A DNA stretch of 64,000 nucleotides. It comes from Variovorax gossypii (GTDB lineage Bacteria > Pseudomonadota > Gammaproteobacteria > Burkholderiales > Burkholderiaceae_C). A model generated the notes under the pieces. It saw only the letters and a program-made list of their open reading frames with translations, ran no database searches and had not been told where the DNA came from. Location: NCBI RefSeq assembly GCF_003965815.1, contig NZ_RXOE01000012.1, positions 1 through 64,000 on the forward strand, written 5' to 3'. Below, piece by piece: positions 8,386 through 16,858 of the stretch. The first letter of the stretch is position 1. Every line of letters starts with the position of its first letter. The position numbers and the translations under genes were made by a program.

Positions 8386-9696
8386 ATGTATCAATCGCAG
8401 GCGGTCATCGGCATCACGAATGCCCGAAAGAACCCGCCCCTGGAACAGTGCGTCTGGCCCGCGGACGCGCTCAACAACATTCCGGACTGGGTCTACACCA
8501 GCCAGGCCATCTACGACCAGGAGATCGAGCGCATCTTCCGGGGCGACACCTGGAACTTCGTCGCGCTGGAAGCCGAGATCCCGAATCCCGGCGACTACAA
8601 GCGAGGCTACGTGGGCGCAACGGCCGTGGTGATCGTTCGCGCGGAAGACCACACGATCTCCGTCTTCGAGAACCGCTGCGCCCACCGCGGCGCCGAATTC
8701 TGTCGCTCCAGCCACGGCAACGCCAAGGAGTTCGTCTGCCCCTACCACCAGTGGTCGTACGACCTCAAGGGCAACCTGCAGGGCGTTCCGTTCAAGCGCG
8801 GCATCAACAAGGTCGGCGGCATGCCGCCGGACTTCAAGAACGCGGAGCACGGTACCCGGCAGCTGCGCGTGGCCACGCGCAACGGCGTGGTGTTCGCCAC
8901 CTACTCCGACAAGACGCCGCCACTGGAAGAGTACATGACCAAGGAGATCGTCCAGGAGTTCGACGTTCCGTTCTCGGGCCGCAAGCTCAGGATCCTGGGC
9001 TACTGCCGCAACGAGCTTCCGTGCAACTGGAAGATGTACCACGAGAACCTCAAGGACCCATACCACGCGACGCTGCTGCATTCGTTCCTCGTGGTGTTCG
9101 GCCTCCTGGTGCCTGGCATCAAGTCGATCGTCTTCGCCGACAAGGAACATGGCCGCCACGGCTACATGGCGTCGTCCAAGCCCGACCAGGTCTATGCCAC
9201 GGTCGACGCCGACGACAAGGCGCAGATGCGGTCGTTCAGCGACAAGCTCCGGCTGCGCGACGAGCGGTTTCTGGACTACGTGCGCGAGTTCGATTCGCCC
9301 TGGTCCGCCAACATGATGACCATGTGGCCGAACCTGATCGTGCAGCGCCAGATGAACACGATGGGTGTGCGCCAGATCATTCCGAACGGCCCGAACAGCA
9401 TGGTGATGCAGTGGACCATGTTCGGCTACGAGGACGATACGCCCGAGATGACGCGGCACCGCCTTCGGCAGGGCAACCTGATGGGCCCCTCCGGCTTCCT
9501 GGGCCTCGAAGACAACGAGGCATTGAAGTTCGTGCAGGAAGGCATCCGCAATTCGTCCACGGACAACAACGTCGTCAAGCTCGATGCAGGCCACCAGGGA
9601 ACGGCGCGCAACCTGATCTCGGAGTCGTGCATCCGGTCGCTCTACCAGTACTACCGGGACGTCATGGGCATCCGTGTCGCGGAGGTGGCAGCATGA
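8386..9696 (+). CDS. Rieske non-heme iron oxygenase, alpha subunit (probable 6-hydroxypicolinate 3-monooxygenase)
   Basis: The 436-residue terminal oxygenase has Rieske ligands in CAHRG and CPYHQW (near residues 103 and 123) and the mononuclear iron site in ENLKDPYHATLLH, where two histidines five residues apart follow the bridging aspartate. A late acidic residue in LGLEDNEALK probably completes the iron triad. The family activates O2 for ring mono- or dihydroxylation in the cytoplasm. The flanking decarboxylase and dihydroxypyridine dioxygenase make 3-hydroxylation of 6-hydroxypicolinate the likely reaction. The stop codon overlaps the beta-subunit ATG by 4 bp. Confidence 0.9.
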   Translation: MYQSQAVIGITNARKNPPLEQCVWPADALNNIPDWVYTSQAIYDQEIERIFRGDTWNFVALEAEIPNPGDYKRGYVGATAVVIVRAEDHTISVFENRCAHRGAEFCRSSHGNAKEFVCPYHQWSYDLKGNLQGVPFKRGINKVGGMPPDFKNAEHGTRQLRVATRNGVVFATYSDKTPPLEEYMTKEIVQEFDVPFSGRKLRILGYCRNELPCNWKMYHENLKDPYHATLLHSFLVVFGLLVPGIKSIVFADKEHGRHGYMASSKPDQVYATVDADDKAQMRSFSDKLRLRDERFLDYVREFDSPWSANMMTMWPNLIVQRQMNTMGVRQIIPNGPNSMVMQWTMFGYEDDTPEMTRHRLRQGNLMGPSGFLGLEDNEALKFVQEGIRNSSTDNNVVKLDAGHQGTARNLISESCIRSLYQYYRDVMGIRVAEVAA

Positions 9697-10208
9697 AAGA
9701 GCGGCTCGCCTACGCCAGATCCACGATCTCGCCGCGCCGCGCGGCCGAGCTGCGCGCGGAGGTCGACTCCTTCCACGTCGAGTACTGCGCCGCCCTCGAT
9801 GCCAACGACATCGAGCGCTGGCCCGAGTTCTTCAGCAAGGAGGCGACCTACCGGATCACCTCGCGCCAGAACGCGCTGCTGGACATGCCCGTGGGCCTCG
9901 TCTACTGCGAGGGCCTGGACATGATCACCGACCGCGCGCTCGCCGTGGCGCATTCGCAGATGTTCGCGCCACGGCACATGCTGCATGTGCTGGGGATCAC
10001 GCGCGTGCTGCAAGAGACGGGCGAGACGATCAGCTCGCAGACCCCCTTCATCCTGATGCAGACGCTGGTCGAGGGGCCTTCCACCGTGCATCTCGCGGGC
10101 ATCTACCACGACCGCTTTGTGCGCGACGGCGAACGGCTGCTCATCGCCAGCCGCGAAGTGGTGCACGACACGGAAATTCTCGACACGGCCCTGGCGTACC
10201 CGGCCTGA
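9693..10208 (+). CDS. Rieske oxygenase, beta subunit
   Basis: The 171-residue protein has the NTF2-like cone fold of ring-hydroxylating dioxygenase beta subunits, seen in the N-terminal helix with FHVEYCAALDANDIERWPEFFSKEATYRI and the strand-rich C-terminal half. It is structural, stabilising the alpha-beta hexamer, and has no redox centre. The ATG lies inside the alpha-subunit stop (ATGA), so translation is coupled. Confidence 0.92.
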   Translation: MKERLAYARSTISPRRAAELRAEVDSFHVEYCAALDANDIERWPEFFSKEATYRITSRQNALLDMPVGLVYCEGLDMITDRALAVAHSQMFAPRHMLHVLGITRVLQETGETISSQTPFILMQTLVEGPSTVHLAGIYHDRFVRDGERLLIASREVVHDTEILDTALAYPA

Positions 10209-10225
10209 ATCCAATGAGGACGACA

Positions 10226-11221
10226 ATGAATCAAACCCCCAAGATCGCGCTCGAAGAGCACTTCTCCGCCCCCGGCTTCGATGCGTACTCCGCCAAATAC
10301 ACGCGCGCGCTGCCGGCCGACTTCGTGGCGCGGCTCGATGCCAGGCTCAGCGATTTCGACGACCAGCGCCTGGCCGAGATGGACGCCGCAAACATCGAGT
10401 ACGCCGTGCTGTCGCAGACGATGCCCGGCGTACAGGCCGAGGCGGACGGCGCAGCCGCCGTGCGGCGCGCACGCGAGAACAACGAGTTCCTCGCCGAGCG
10501 CGTGGCGCGCCATCCGCAGCGCTTCGGCGCCTTCGCGCACGTCGCGCTCCAGGACCCGGCGGCCGCAGCCCGGGAACTCGAGCGCACCGTCGTCGAGTGC
10601 GGCTTCAAGGGCGCGCTGATCAACGGCCACACCCTGGGCCGCTACTACGAAGGCAGCGAGTTCGACGTGTTCTGGGAGCGCGCAGAGGCACTCGGCGTGC
10701 CCATCTATCTGCACCCCAACGCGTTCAGCCAGCCGCCGGCGTTGCTGGAAGGCATGCCGGTGCTCCAGGGGGCCGCCTGGGGCTGGGGCGTGGAGACGGC
10801 GGGGCATGCACTGCGCCTGCTGTTCGGCGGGGTGTTCGACCGTTTTCCGCGGTTGACCCTGCTGCTGGGCCACATGGGCGAGGCCCTGCCGTATCAACGC
10901 TGGCGCATCGACAGCCGCTTCGCCGCTTACCCCTCGGGCATCAAGCTGGCACGCAAGCCCAGCGAGTACATCGGCAGCAACATCCTGATCACGACGTCCG
11001 GCGTGTGCTCCGCGCCGGCTCTGCTGGGCGCCATCGGCGAGCTCGGCGCCCAGGCCGTGCTCTTCTCCGTGGACTACCCCTACGAGTCCACCGCCGAGGC
11101 CTGCGCCTTCATCGAACAGGCGCCGCTCGACGCGCGCACCCGCGAGCAGGTGTGCCACGGCAATGCCCGCCGGCTCTTCAAGCTGGGCAGCCCGCAGGAC
11201 CTTGCGCTCCTGCAGATCTGA
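10226..11221 (+). CDS. picC: Amidohydrolase-2 family non-oxidative decarboxylase (probable 3,6-dihydroxypicolinate decarboxylase)
   Basis: The 331-residue metal-dependent decarboxylase belongs to the gamma-resorcylate decarboxylase branch of the amidohydrolase superfamily. Metal-site motifs are the N-terminal KIALEEHF, HPN in the middle, LLGHMGE and the late SVDYPYES aspartate. Family members remove a carboxylate ortho to a ring hydroxyl without cofactor oxidation. Here it should decarboxylate 3,6-dihydroxypicolinate to 2,5-dihydroxypyridine, the substrate of the next gene product. The chosen ATG has AGGA six bases upstream; an in-frame ATG 12 bp earlier lacks one. Confidence 0.88.
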   Translation: MNQTPKIALEEHFSAPGFDAYSAKYTRALPADFVARLDARLSDFDDQRLAEMDAANIEYAVLSQTMPGVQAEADGAAAVRRARENNEFLAERVARHPQRFGAFAHVALQDPAAAARELERTVVECGFKGALINGHTLGRYYEGSEFDVFWERAEALGVPIYLHPNAFSQPPALLEGMPVLQGAAWGWGVETAGHALRLLFGGVFDRFPRLTLLLGHMGEALPYQRWRIDSRFAAYPSGIKLARKPSEYIGSNILITTSGVCSAPALLGAIGELGAQAVLFSVDYPYESTAEACAFIEQAPLDARTREQVCHGNARRLFKLGSPQDLALLQI

Positions 11222-11244
11222 CACTTTCAAACAAAGGACGAAAA

Positions 11245-12288
11245 ATGCCAGTCAGCGATTATCAAATGGTCAAGGCCTGGGACGAGGTTCTGAAGCTCAG
11301 CAAGGTGGAGCGCGGACAGAAGGTCTCGATCCTGTGCGGACCCCACACCCATCCGCAGACGTTGCAGACCGCGACGATCGCGGCGCAGGCCGCGGGCGCG
11401 GTCGTCACCAGGATCGAGCTGCAGCCCATCAACGCGGAGAAGGCCCCCAGCCGCGACCTGATGAACTACCTGGGGGAGACGCCCCTCACCAACAACCCTG
11501 TCGCGCTCGCGGCGATGAAGAACAGCGACATCGTCCTGGACCTGATGCTGCTGCTGTTCTCGCCCGAGCAGATGGAGATCCTCGAGTCGGGGACGAAGAT
11601 CCTCCTGGCCGTCGAGCCGCCCGAGGTGCTGGTGCGGGCGGTGCCCACCGAGGCCGATCGCGAACGCGTGCTCGCCGCATCGAAGCTGCTCAAGGCCGCC
11701 AGGAAGATGCATGTGACCTCGCCGGCCGGCACGGACGTGACTTTCAAGCTCGGCGACTACCCGACCATCTCCGAGTACGGCTTCTGCGAGGAGCCCGGGC
11801 GCTGGGACCACTGGCCCAGCGGCTTCCTCTTCACCTTCGCCAACGAAGGCGGCAGCGACGGCACCATCGTGATCGACCGCGGCGACATCCTGCTGCCGCA
11901 GAAGAACTACGTCTCGGACAGGATCACCATGCATCTGCGCGAAGGCTTCGTGCGCAGCATCGAAGGTGACATCGACGCCGCCTTGCTGCGCGAGTTCATG
12001 GAGGCCTACAAGGACCCCGAGGCCTACGCGATCGCGCACATCGGCTGGGGGATGCAGCCGAGCTGCTACTGGCACACGCTGTCGCTGGTGGACCGCGAAG
12101 CCACGTCCGGGCAGGACGCGCGTGCGTTCGAAGGCAACTTCCTGTTCTCGCTGGGCCCGAACAACGAGGCCGGAGGGCCTCGCACCACGCCTTGCCACCT
12201 GGACATTCCCTTGCGCAACTGCACGGTGAAGCTCGACGACGTCGTCGTGGTTCGCGACGGCAAGGTCATCGACGAGGCCTTCCAATGA
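11245..12288 (+). CDS. picD: 2,5-dihydroxypyridine 5,6-dioxygenase, NicX/PicD type
   Basis: The 347-residue protein has the M29 aminopeptidase fold but is best placed with NicX-type extradiol dioxygenases. His265 (in AHIGW), His318 and Asp320 (in CHLD) coincide with the three Fe(II) ligands I recall for Pseudomonas putida NicX. The reaction is O2-dependent opening of 2,5-dihydroxypyridine to N-formylmaleamate in the cytoplasm. Automatic annotation often labels such proteins leucyl aminopeptidase. It lies between the decarboxylase and the maleamate amidohydrolase, which it overlaps by 4 bp. The ATG is preceded by AAAGGACG. Confidence 0.9.
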   Translation: MPVSDYQMVKAWDEVLKLSKVERGQKVSILCGPHTHPQTLQTATIAAQAAGAVVTRIELQPINAEKAPSRDLMNYLGETPLTNNPVALAAMKNSDIVLDLMLLLFSPEQMEILESGTKILLAVEPPEVLVRAVPTEADRERVLAASKLLKAARKMHVTSPAGTDVTFKLGDYPTISEYGFCEEPGRWDHWPSGFLFTFANEGGSDGTIVIDRGDILLPQKNYVSDRITMHLREGFVRSIEGDIDAALLREFMEAYKDPEAYAIAHIGWGMQPSCYWHTLSLVDREATSGQDARAFEGNFLFSLGPNNEAGGPRTTPCHLDIPLRNCTVKLDDVVVVRDGKVIDEAFQ

Positions 12289-12929
12289 ACGCCGATCCGG
12301 ACATCTACCAGAAGCAGGGCTTCGGCAACGCCGTCGCACCGAAGGCGCCGTACGGCCTGCTGATCATCGATTTCGTCAACGGATTCGCCGATCCGCTCAC
12401 GTTCGGCGGCGGCAACATCGAGCCGGCCATCGAATGCACGCGCGGCCTGCTGGCTGCCGCACGCGAGCGCCGATGGCCCATCGTCCACACGCGCGTCGTG
12501 TACCAGGACGATGGCGCCGACGCCAACATCTTCGCGCTCAAGGTGCCGTCCATCCTGGCCCTGCGGGAGGACGCGCCGCAAAGCCAGGTCGTCGCGCAGC
12601 TGCAGCCGCGCAGCGGCGAGCTGGTGCTGCGCAAGATCCATCCCTCGGCCTTCTTCGGCACTTCGCTGGCTTCCTGGTTGTCCCAGCGCGGCGTGCAGAC
12701 GCTGCTGATCGCGGGATGCACCACCAGCGGGTGTGTCCGTGCCAGCGTGGTCGATGCCATGTGCCACGGCTTTCGCCCCCTGGTCGTCACGGACTGCGTG
12801 GGCGACCGGTCGCTGCAGGCGCACGCGGCCAACCTCTTCGACATGGAACAGAAGTACGCGACCCTGATGCCCCGAGACGCCGCCCTGCAGGCGACCGAAG
12901 CAGCGCAGCCCCACAGCGTCCCGGCCTGA
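12285..12929 (+). CDS. picF: Isochorismatase-like cysteine hydrolase, maleamate amidohydrolase type
   Basis: The 214-residue isochorismatase-fold hydrolase has the expected triad: Asp29 in LLIIDFVNGF, a lysine in LRKIHPSAF near residue 117, and the nucleophile Cys150 in GCTTSGCVR. This matches NicF/PicF maleamate amidohydrolases, which release ammonia from maleamate to give maleate. It overlaps the dioxygenase gene by 4 bp and closes the catabolic part of the plus arm. A maleate isomerase, needed to reach fumarate, is not in the window. N-carbamoylsarcosine hydrolase-like activity is the main alternative, but context argues against it. Confidence 0.88.
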   Translation: MNADPDIYQKQGFGNAVAPKAPYGLLIIDFVNGFADPLTFGGGNIEPAIECTRGLLAAARERRWPIVHTRVVYQDDGADANIFALKVPSILALREDAPQSQVVAQLQPRSGELVLRKIHPSAFFGTSLASWLSQRGVQTLLIAGCTTSGCVRASVVDAMCHGFRPLVVTDCVGDRSLQAHAANLFDMEQKYATLMPRDAALQATEAAQPHSVPA

Positions 12930-13020
12930 AGCCGGGTCGCGCCGTCCCACGATTCCCGACCCACCTCTCGTCAAAACCCGGGCGCATGCCCCCAGCGACC
13001 CGCACCACTTGGAGAAGAAG

Positions 13021-14199
13021 ATGACCCTCAGACTCATTGCCGCGATCGCGGTCTCACTCGCGACGCTGGCCTTGCAAAGCCGCGCCGACGTCGTCAAGGT
13101 GGGTGTGATCGCACCCATGTCCGGACCATTCTCCGCGGTGGGGCAGACCTGGGAAGGAGCGACCAAGGCCTACCAGAAGCTCAACGGCACCACTGCGGGC
13201 GGGCACACGATCGAAGTCATCTACCGCGACCTGCCGGACATCAATCCCGCGCAGGCCAAGGCGTTGGCCCAGGAGCTCATCATCAAGGAAGGCGCCCAGT
13301 ACATCGCAGGCCTGTATTTCACGCCCGATACGCTGGCTGTCGCCGCGCTCGCACAGGAGGCGAAGGTGCCTGTCGTGATCTTCAATGCGTCGACCTCCTC
13401 GCTTCTCGAGAAGTCCGACTACCTGCTGCGCACCTCCTACACGCTGCCGCAGATGGCCGTGCCGGTGGCCAAGTACGCGCTCGAGAAGAACATCAGGAAC
13501 GTCGTGTCGCTGGTCAGCGACTTCGGTCCCGGCCTCGACGCCGAGAAGGCCTTCAACACCGCTTTCGTCGCCGGAGGCGGCAAGCTGCTCGAGGCCATCC
13601 GCGCGCCGCTGAAGACGACGGACTTCGGCCCCCTGATGCAGCGCGTGAAGGCGCTCAAGCCCGATGCGCTCTACGTCTTCGGTCCTGGAGGGCCGGCCAC
13701 CTACGCAATGATCAAGGCCTACAACGAAGCGGGATTGCGGGCCGCGGGCGTGCGCTTCCTGGGCACGGGCGAGACGGATGAAGACCAGCTGCGCGCGATC
13801 GGCCCCGAGCTGCTGGGAATCGAGACCGGCATGTTCTATTCGGCGACGCACAACTCGCCGCTGAACCATGCCGCGGTCAAGGCCCTGGCCGAAGTGGCGC
13901 CCAAGGCCATCCCGACCGTCCAGCTCGCGAATGCGTTCGACGGCCTGCATGTGATTTATCACATGGTCAAGGCGACGGACGGCAAGCGCGACGGACCCAA
14001 GGCTCTTGCCGCCGCCAAGGGCTTTTCCTGGGAAAGCCCGCGCGGTCCGGTGAAGATCGATCCGGCCTCCCGCGAGTTCGTGCAGAACGTCTACATGCGG
14101 GTGGTCGAGAAGGATTCCTCGGGGCGTTTCGTCAACCGCGAGTTCCGGACCTTCGAGATGCAGCCCGACTACGGACGCATCCAGGGCGCGGCCAAGTAA
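13021..14199 (+). CDS. ABC transporter periplasmic binding protein, LivK/branched-chain type
   Basis: The 392-residue precursor has a Sec signal (TLRLIAAIAVSLATLALQSRAD) and a type I periplasmic binding fold beginning VVKVGVIAPMSGPFSAVGQ. Branched-chain-type binding proteins often bind aromatic or heterocyclic acids in catabolic clusters. Coming directly after the picolinate pathway genes, it probably binds picolinate or a related acid for uptake. The ATG has GGAG at 13011-13014; a TTG 12 bp upstream is less likely. It leads the ABC transporter part of the operon after a 91-bp gap. Confidence 0.9.
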   Translation: MTLRLIAAIAVSLATLALQSRADVVKVGVIAPMSGPFSAVGQTWEGATKAYQKLNGTTAGGHTIEVIYRDLPDINPAQAKALAQELIIKEGAQYIAGLYFTPDTLAVAALAQEAKVPVVIFNASTSSLLEKSDYLLRTSYTLPQMAVPVAKYALEKNIRNVVSLVSDFGPGLDAEKAFNTAFVAGGGKLLEAIRAPLKTTDFGPLMQRVKALKPDALYVFGPGGPATYAMIKAYNEAGLRAAGVRFLGTGETDEDQLRAIGPELLGIETGMFYSATHNSPLNHAAVKALAEVAPKAIPTVQLANAFDGLHVIYHMVKATDGKRDGPKALAAAKGFSWESPRGPVKIDPASREFVQNVYMRVVEKDSSGRFVNREFRTFEMQPDYGRIQGAAK

Positions 14200-14214
14200 C
14201 GCAGGGACTGCAGC

Positions 14215-15084
14215 ATGTCCTTTGCGCTTCTCAGCAGCATCCTGGTCGACGGCGTCACGTACGCCATGATCCTGTTCATGATCACCGTGGGCCTGTCGAT
14301 GACCATGGGCCTGATGCGTGTGGTGAACCTGGCCCATGGCGCCTTCGCGATGCTCGGTGGTTTTCTCGCGGCGAGCATTCCTCAGCGCCTGGGCGTGCCC
14401 GTCGGGCTGGGCTTCGTCCTAGCGATCGCCGTCGTGGCCTTGGTGGCGGTGCTTTTCGAGCGCACCCTGCTGCGCCGCTTCTACCGCCGCGACGATCTCG
14501 ACCAGATGCTGGTGACGATCGGCCTGATGTTCGTCGCGACCGCGGCGGTCAACCTGATGTTCGGATCGTCGGTGACATCCGTCGCGCTTCCCGAGGCATT
14601 CGGCGGCTCGGTGGACCTGGGGTTTCGCTCCATTCCCCGGCACCGGCTCATCGTCGTCGCCTGCGGGCTGGTGGTCGTCGCCGTCCTGTGGCTCGCCGTG
14701 GACCGGTCGTCCTTCGGCATCCGGGTGCGCGCCGCGGTCGACAACGCGCCGATCGCCCGGGCCATCGGCATCGACACGACCAGGATCTATGCGGCCACCT
14801 TCGCGATCGGTGCGGCGCTCGCGGCGCTGGGCGGCATCGCCGGTGCCGAGATGCTGCCGATGGAGCCGACCTACGCCTCCAAGTACCTGGTGATCCTCCT
14901 GGCGGTCGTGGCCGTCGGAGGAAACGGAAATCTGTTTGGCTCTTTCTTCGCAGCGTTGCTGCTCGGCATCGTGGAGACCTCGATGAAATACATGGTTCCG
15001 CAGCTCGCATCGGCTGCCTTCTTCCTGACGATGATCGTCGTCCTGCTGTTCCGCCCGCAGGGGCTGTTCGGGAGGCAGGCATGA
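14215..15084 (+). CDS. livH: ABC transporter permease, LivH type
   Basis: The 289-residue inner-membrane permease has about eight hydrophobic segments and the typical LivH start with GLMRVVNLAHGAFAMLGGF. It forms a heterodimer channel with the LivM-type subunit encoded next, with which it overlaps by 4 bp. Together with the binding protein and two ATPases it completes a HAAT-family importer, likely for the pyridine carboxylate degraded by the upstream enzymes. Confidence 0.93.
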   Translation: MSFALLSSILVDGVTYAMILFMITVGLSMTMGLMRVVNLAHGAFAMLGGFLAASIPQRLGVPVGLGFVLAIAVVALVAVLFERTLLRRFYRRDDLDQMLVTIGLMFVATAAVNLMFGSSVTSVALPEAFGGSVDLGFRSIPRHRLIVVACGLVVVAVLWLAVDRSSFGIRVRAAVDNAPIARAIGIDTTRIYAATFAIGAALAALGGIAGAEMLPMEPTYASKYLVILLAVVAVGGNGNLFGSFFAALLLGIVETSMKYMVPQLASAAFFLTMIVVLLFRPQGLFGRQA

Positions 15085-16094
15085 GCGCGGTGATTCCGCC
15101 CATGGCGATGGCTGCGCCGCCCCGTGCTCGCCCGTGGAAGCAGTTGCGCGCCGAGATCGTCCTGACGCTCGCGGGGCTGCTGGCCTTCGTGGTGTTCCCG
15201 CAGGACCTCGGGTTGCTGACCAACATGGCGACGATGTCGATCTTTGCACTGTCGCTGAGCATCGTGCTCGGACAGGCGGGCATCGCGACACTTGGCCAGG
15301 CCGCGCTGTATGGCGCCGGCGCCTACGTCGCGGGATGGACCGCGCTGTACCTGACGACCGATCCCGTCGCCGGGCTGCTGCTCGGCGGCCTGGGCGGAGG
15401 GCTGATCGCGCTGCTCAGCGGTGCCGTCATGCTGCGCTCGACCAAGCTCACGCTGGTCATGCTCACCATCGCCGTGGCGCAGTTGCTGCTCGAGCTCGCC
15501 AACTGGGCCAGGTGGCTCACCGGCGGCGACGACGGACTTGCCGGCTTCGAGGTCGCCCCATTGTTCGGCCTCTGGGAGTTCAACTTCATGGGGCACACCG
15601 GCTATTTCTACGCGCTGGGCGCGCTGGTGCTGGTGTACTTCCTGGTGCGCAACCTGGCCGAGTCGCCCTTCGGCCTGACGGCCAGGGCGATCCGGCAGGA
15701 CCCGGGGCGCGTCCAGGCACTCGGCGGGCGCGTGTACCTGCACCTGCTGGCCGTCTACACCGTCGGCGGCGTCGTGGCGGGGCTGGCGGGCGCACTGACG
15801 GCACAGACCAGCAAGGTGGCCAATCTCTTCATGCTGGACTTCACGACGTCCGCGGGTGTGGTGGTCATGATCGTCCTGGGCGGCACGCGCCGCCTGGCCG
15901 GTGCGGTGCTCGGCACCGTCGCGTACATGACCATCCACCACATCGCGTCGACCTTGAACCCGTATCACTGGCTGTTCGTCATCGGGTCGATGCTGATCGT
16001 CGTGCTCATCGTCCTGCCCGAAGGTCTTATCGGGCTCCTGGACCGGGCCGCGGCATACGCCAGGCGTCTGGGCGGCAACGGAGGAGCCCGATGA
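15081..16094 (+). CDS. livM: ABC transporter permease, LivM type
   Basis: The 337-residue permease has a short cytoplasmic lead and multiple hydrophobic helices. LivM signatures include LSLSIVLGQAGIATLGQAALYGAGAY and a late segment VVMIVLGGTRRLAGAVLGTVAY. It partners the LivH-type permease. The start overlaps the preceding stop (ATGA) and the stop overlaps the following ATPase start (ATGA), so the importer is translated as a coupled unit. Confidence 0.93.
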   Translation: MSAVIPPMAMAAPPRARPWKQLRAEIVLTLAGLLAFVVFPQDLGLLTNMATMSIFALSLSIVLGQAGIATLGQAALYGAGAYVAGWTALYLTTDPVAGLLLGGLGGGLIALLSGAVMLRSTKLTLVMLTIAVAQLLLELANWARWLTGGDDGLAGFEVAPLFGLWEFNFMGHTGYFYALGALVLVYFLVRNLAESPFGLTARAIRQDPGRVQALGGRVYLHLLAVYTVGGVVAGLAGALTAQTSKVANLFMLDFTTSAGVVVMIVLGGTRRLAGAVLGTVAYMTIHHIASTLNPYHWLFVIGSMLIVVLIVLPEGLIGLLDRAAAYARRLGGNGGAR

Positions 16095-16858
16095 CTCCCC
16101 GTCTGCAAACCCGCAACCTGTGCCACTCCTTCGGCGGCCTGGCCGTCACGCAGAACGTCACGCTGTCCCTCCCGCAGGGTGCCCGCACGGCGCTGATCGG
16201 GCCCAACGGCGCGGGCAAGACCACGCTGGTCAACCTGCTCAGCGGAGCGATCCGTCCGAAGTCCGGCGACATCCAGCTCGACGGCCGCTCGATCGTGCAG
16301 CTGCCGCAGTACGCACGCGTGCGCAGCGGCATCGTTCGCACCTTCCAGATCAGCCGCCTGTTCAAGGACCTGAGCGTGGCGGACAACGTCAGGGTCGCGG
16401 TGCTCCAGCGGCTGCGCGCCTCCATGCAGTGGTGGCCTTCGCCGGCGCGTTCCGCGCGCGTGCACGACGAGGTCCACGAGACCCTCGGCATGCTGGGCCT
16501 GAACCCCTATGCGAACCGGGTGGTCGGGCGGCTGGCGCTCGGCGAGCAGCGGCTTGCGGAGATCGCGCTCGCGCTCGCCATGAAGCCCGAGGTGCTGCTG
16601 CTGGACGAGCCCGGCGCGGGCGTGCCGCAGGGAGAAGGCGGCCGCATCATGAGCGCCATCGAGGGCCTGCCGAAGGATCTGTCGGTCCTGCTCATCGAGC
16701 ACGACATGGACCTGGTGTTCCGCTTCGCCTCGCACATCATCGTCCTGGTTGCCGGCGCGGTGATGGTGGAGGGGTCGCCGCAGGAAGTCGCGGCCAACGA
16801 ACAAGTCAAACAAATCTACTTCGGACGAGACGCTCACCATGCCCAGCCCTCCCATTGA
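16091..16858 (+). CDS. livG: ABC transporter ATP-binding protein, LivG type
   Basis: The 255-residue ATPase has Walker A GPNGAGKTT, Walker B VLLLDEP and the switch histidine in LIEHDM. Two details deviate from typical LivG: the signature region reads LALGEQRLAE, and the segment after Walker B reads GAGVPQGEGG where family members usually have AAGLNPxE. These look like divergence rather than damage, since the frame is intact and all catalytic residues remain. It powers the importer with the LivF-type partner, with which it overlaps by 20 bp. Confidence 0.92.
   Translation: MTPRLQTRNLCHSFGGLAVTQNVTLSLPQGARTALIGPNGAGKTTLVNLLSGAIRPKSGDIQLDGRSIVQLPQYARVRSGIVRTFQISRLFKDLSVADNVRVAVLQRLRASMQWWPSPARSARVHDEVHETLGMLGLNPYANRVVGRLALGEQRLAEIALALAMKPEVLLLDEPGAGVPQGEGGRIMSAIEGLPKDLSVLLIEHDMDLVFRFASHIIVLVAGAVMVEGSPQEVAANEQVKQIYFGRDAHHAQPSH

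Noticed and set aside
7081..9594. A long minus-strand open frame opposite the reductase and Rieske alpha genes
   Set aside because: Both plus-strand genes have clear cofactor motifs; the opposite frame has none.
11245..12288. Leucyl aminopeptidase (M29) reading of the PicD-type gene
   Set aside because: The fold is shared, but the iron ligands and pathway neighbours match 2,5-dihydroxypyridine dioxygenase.
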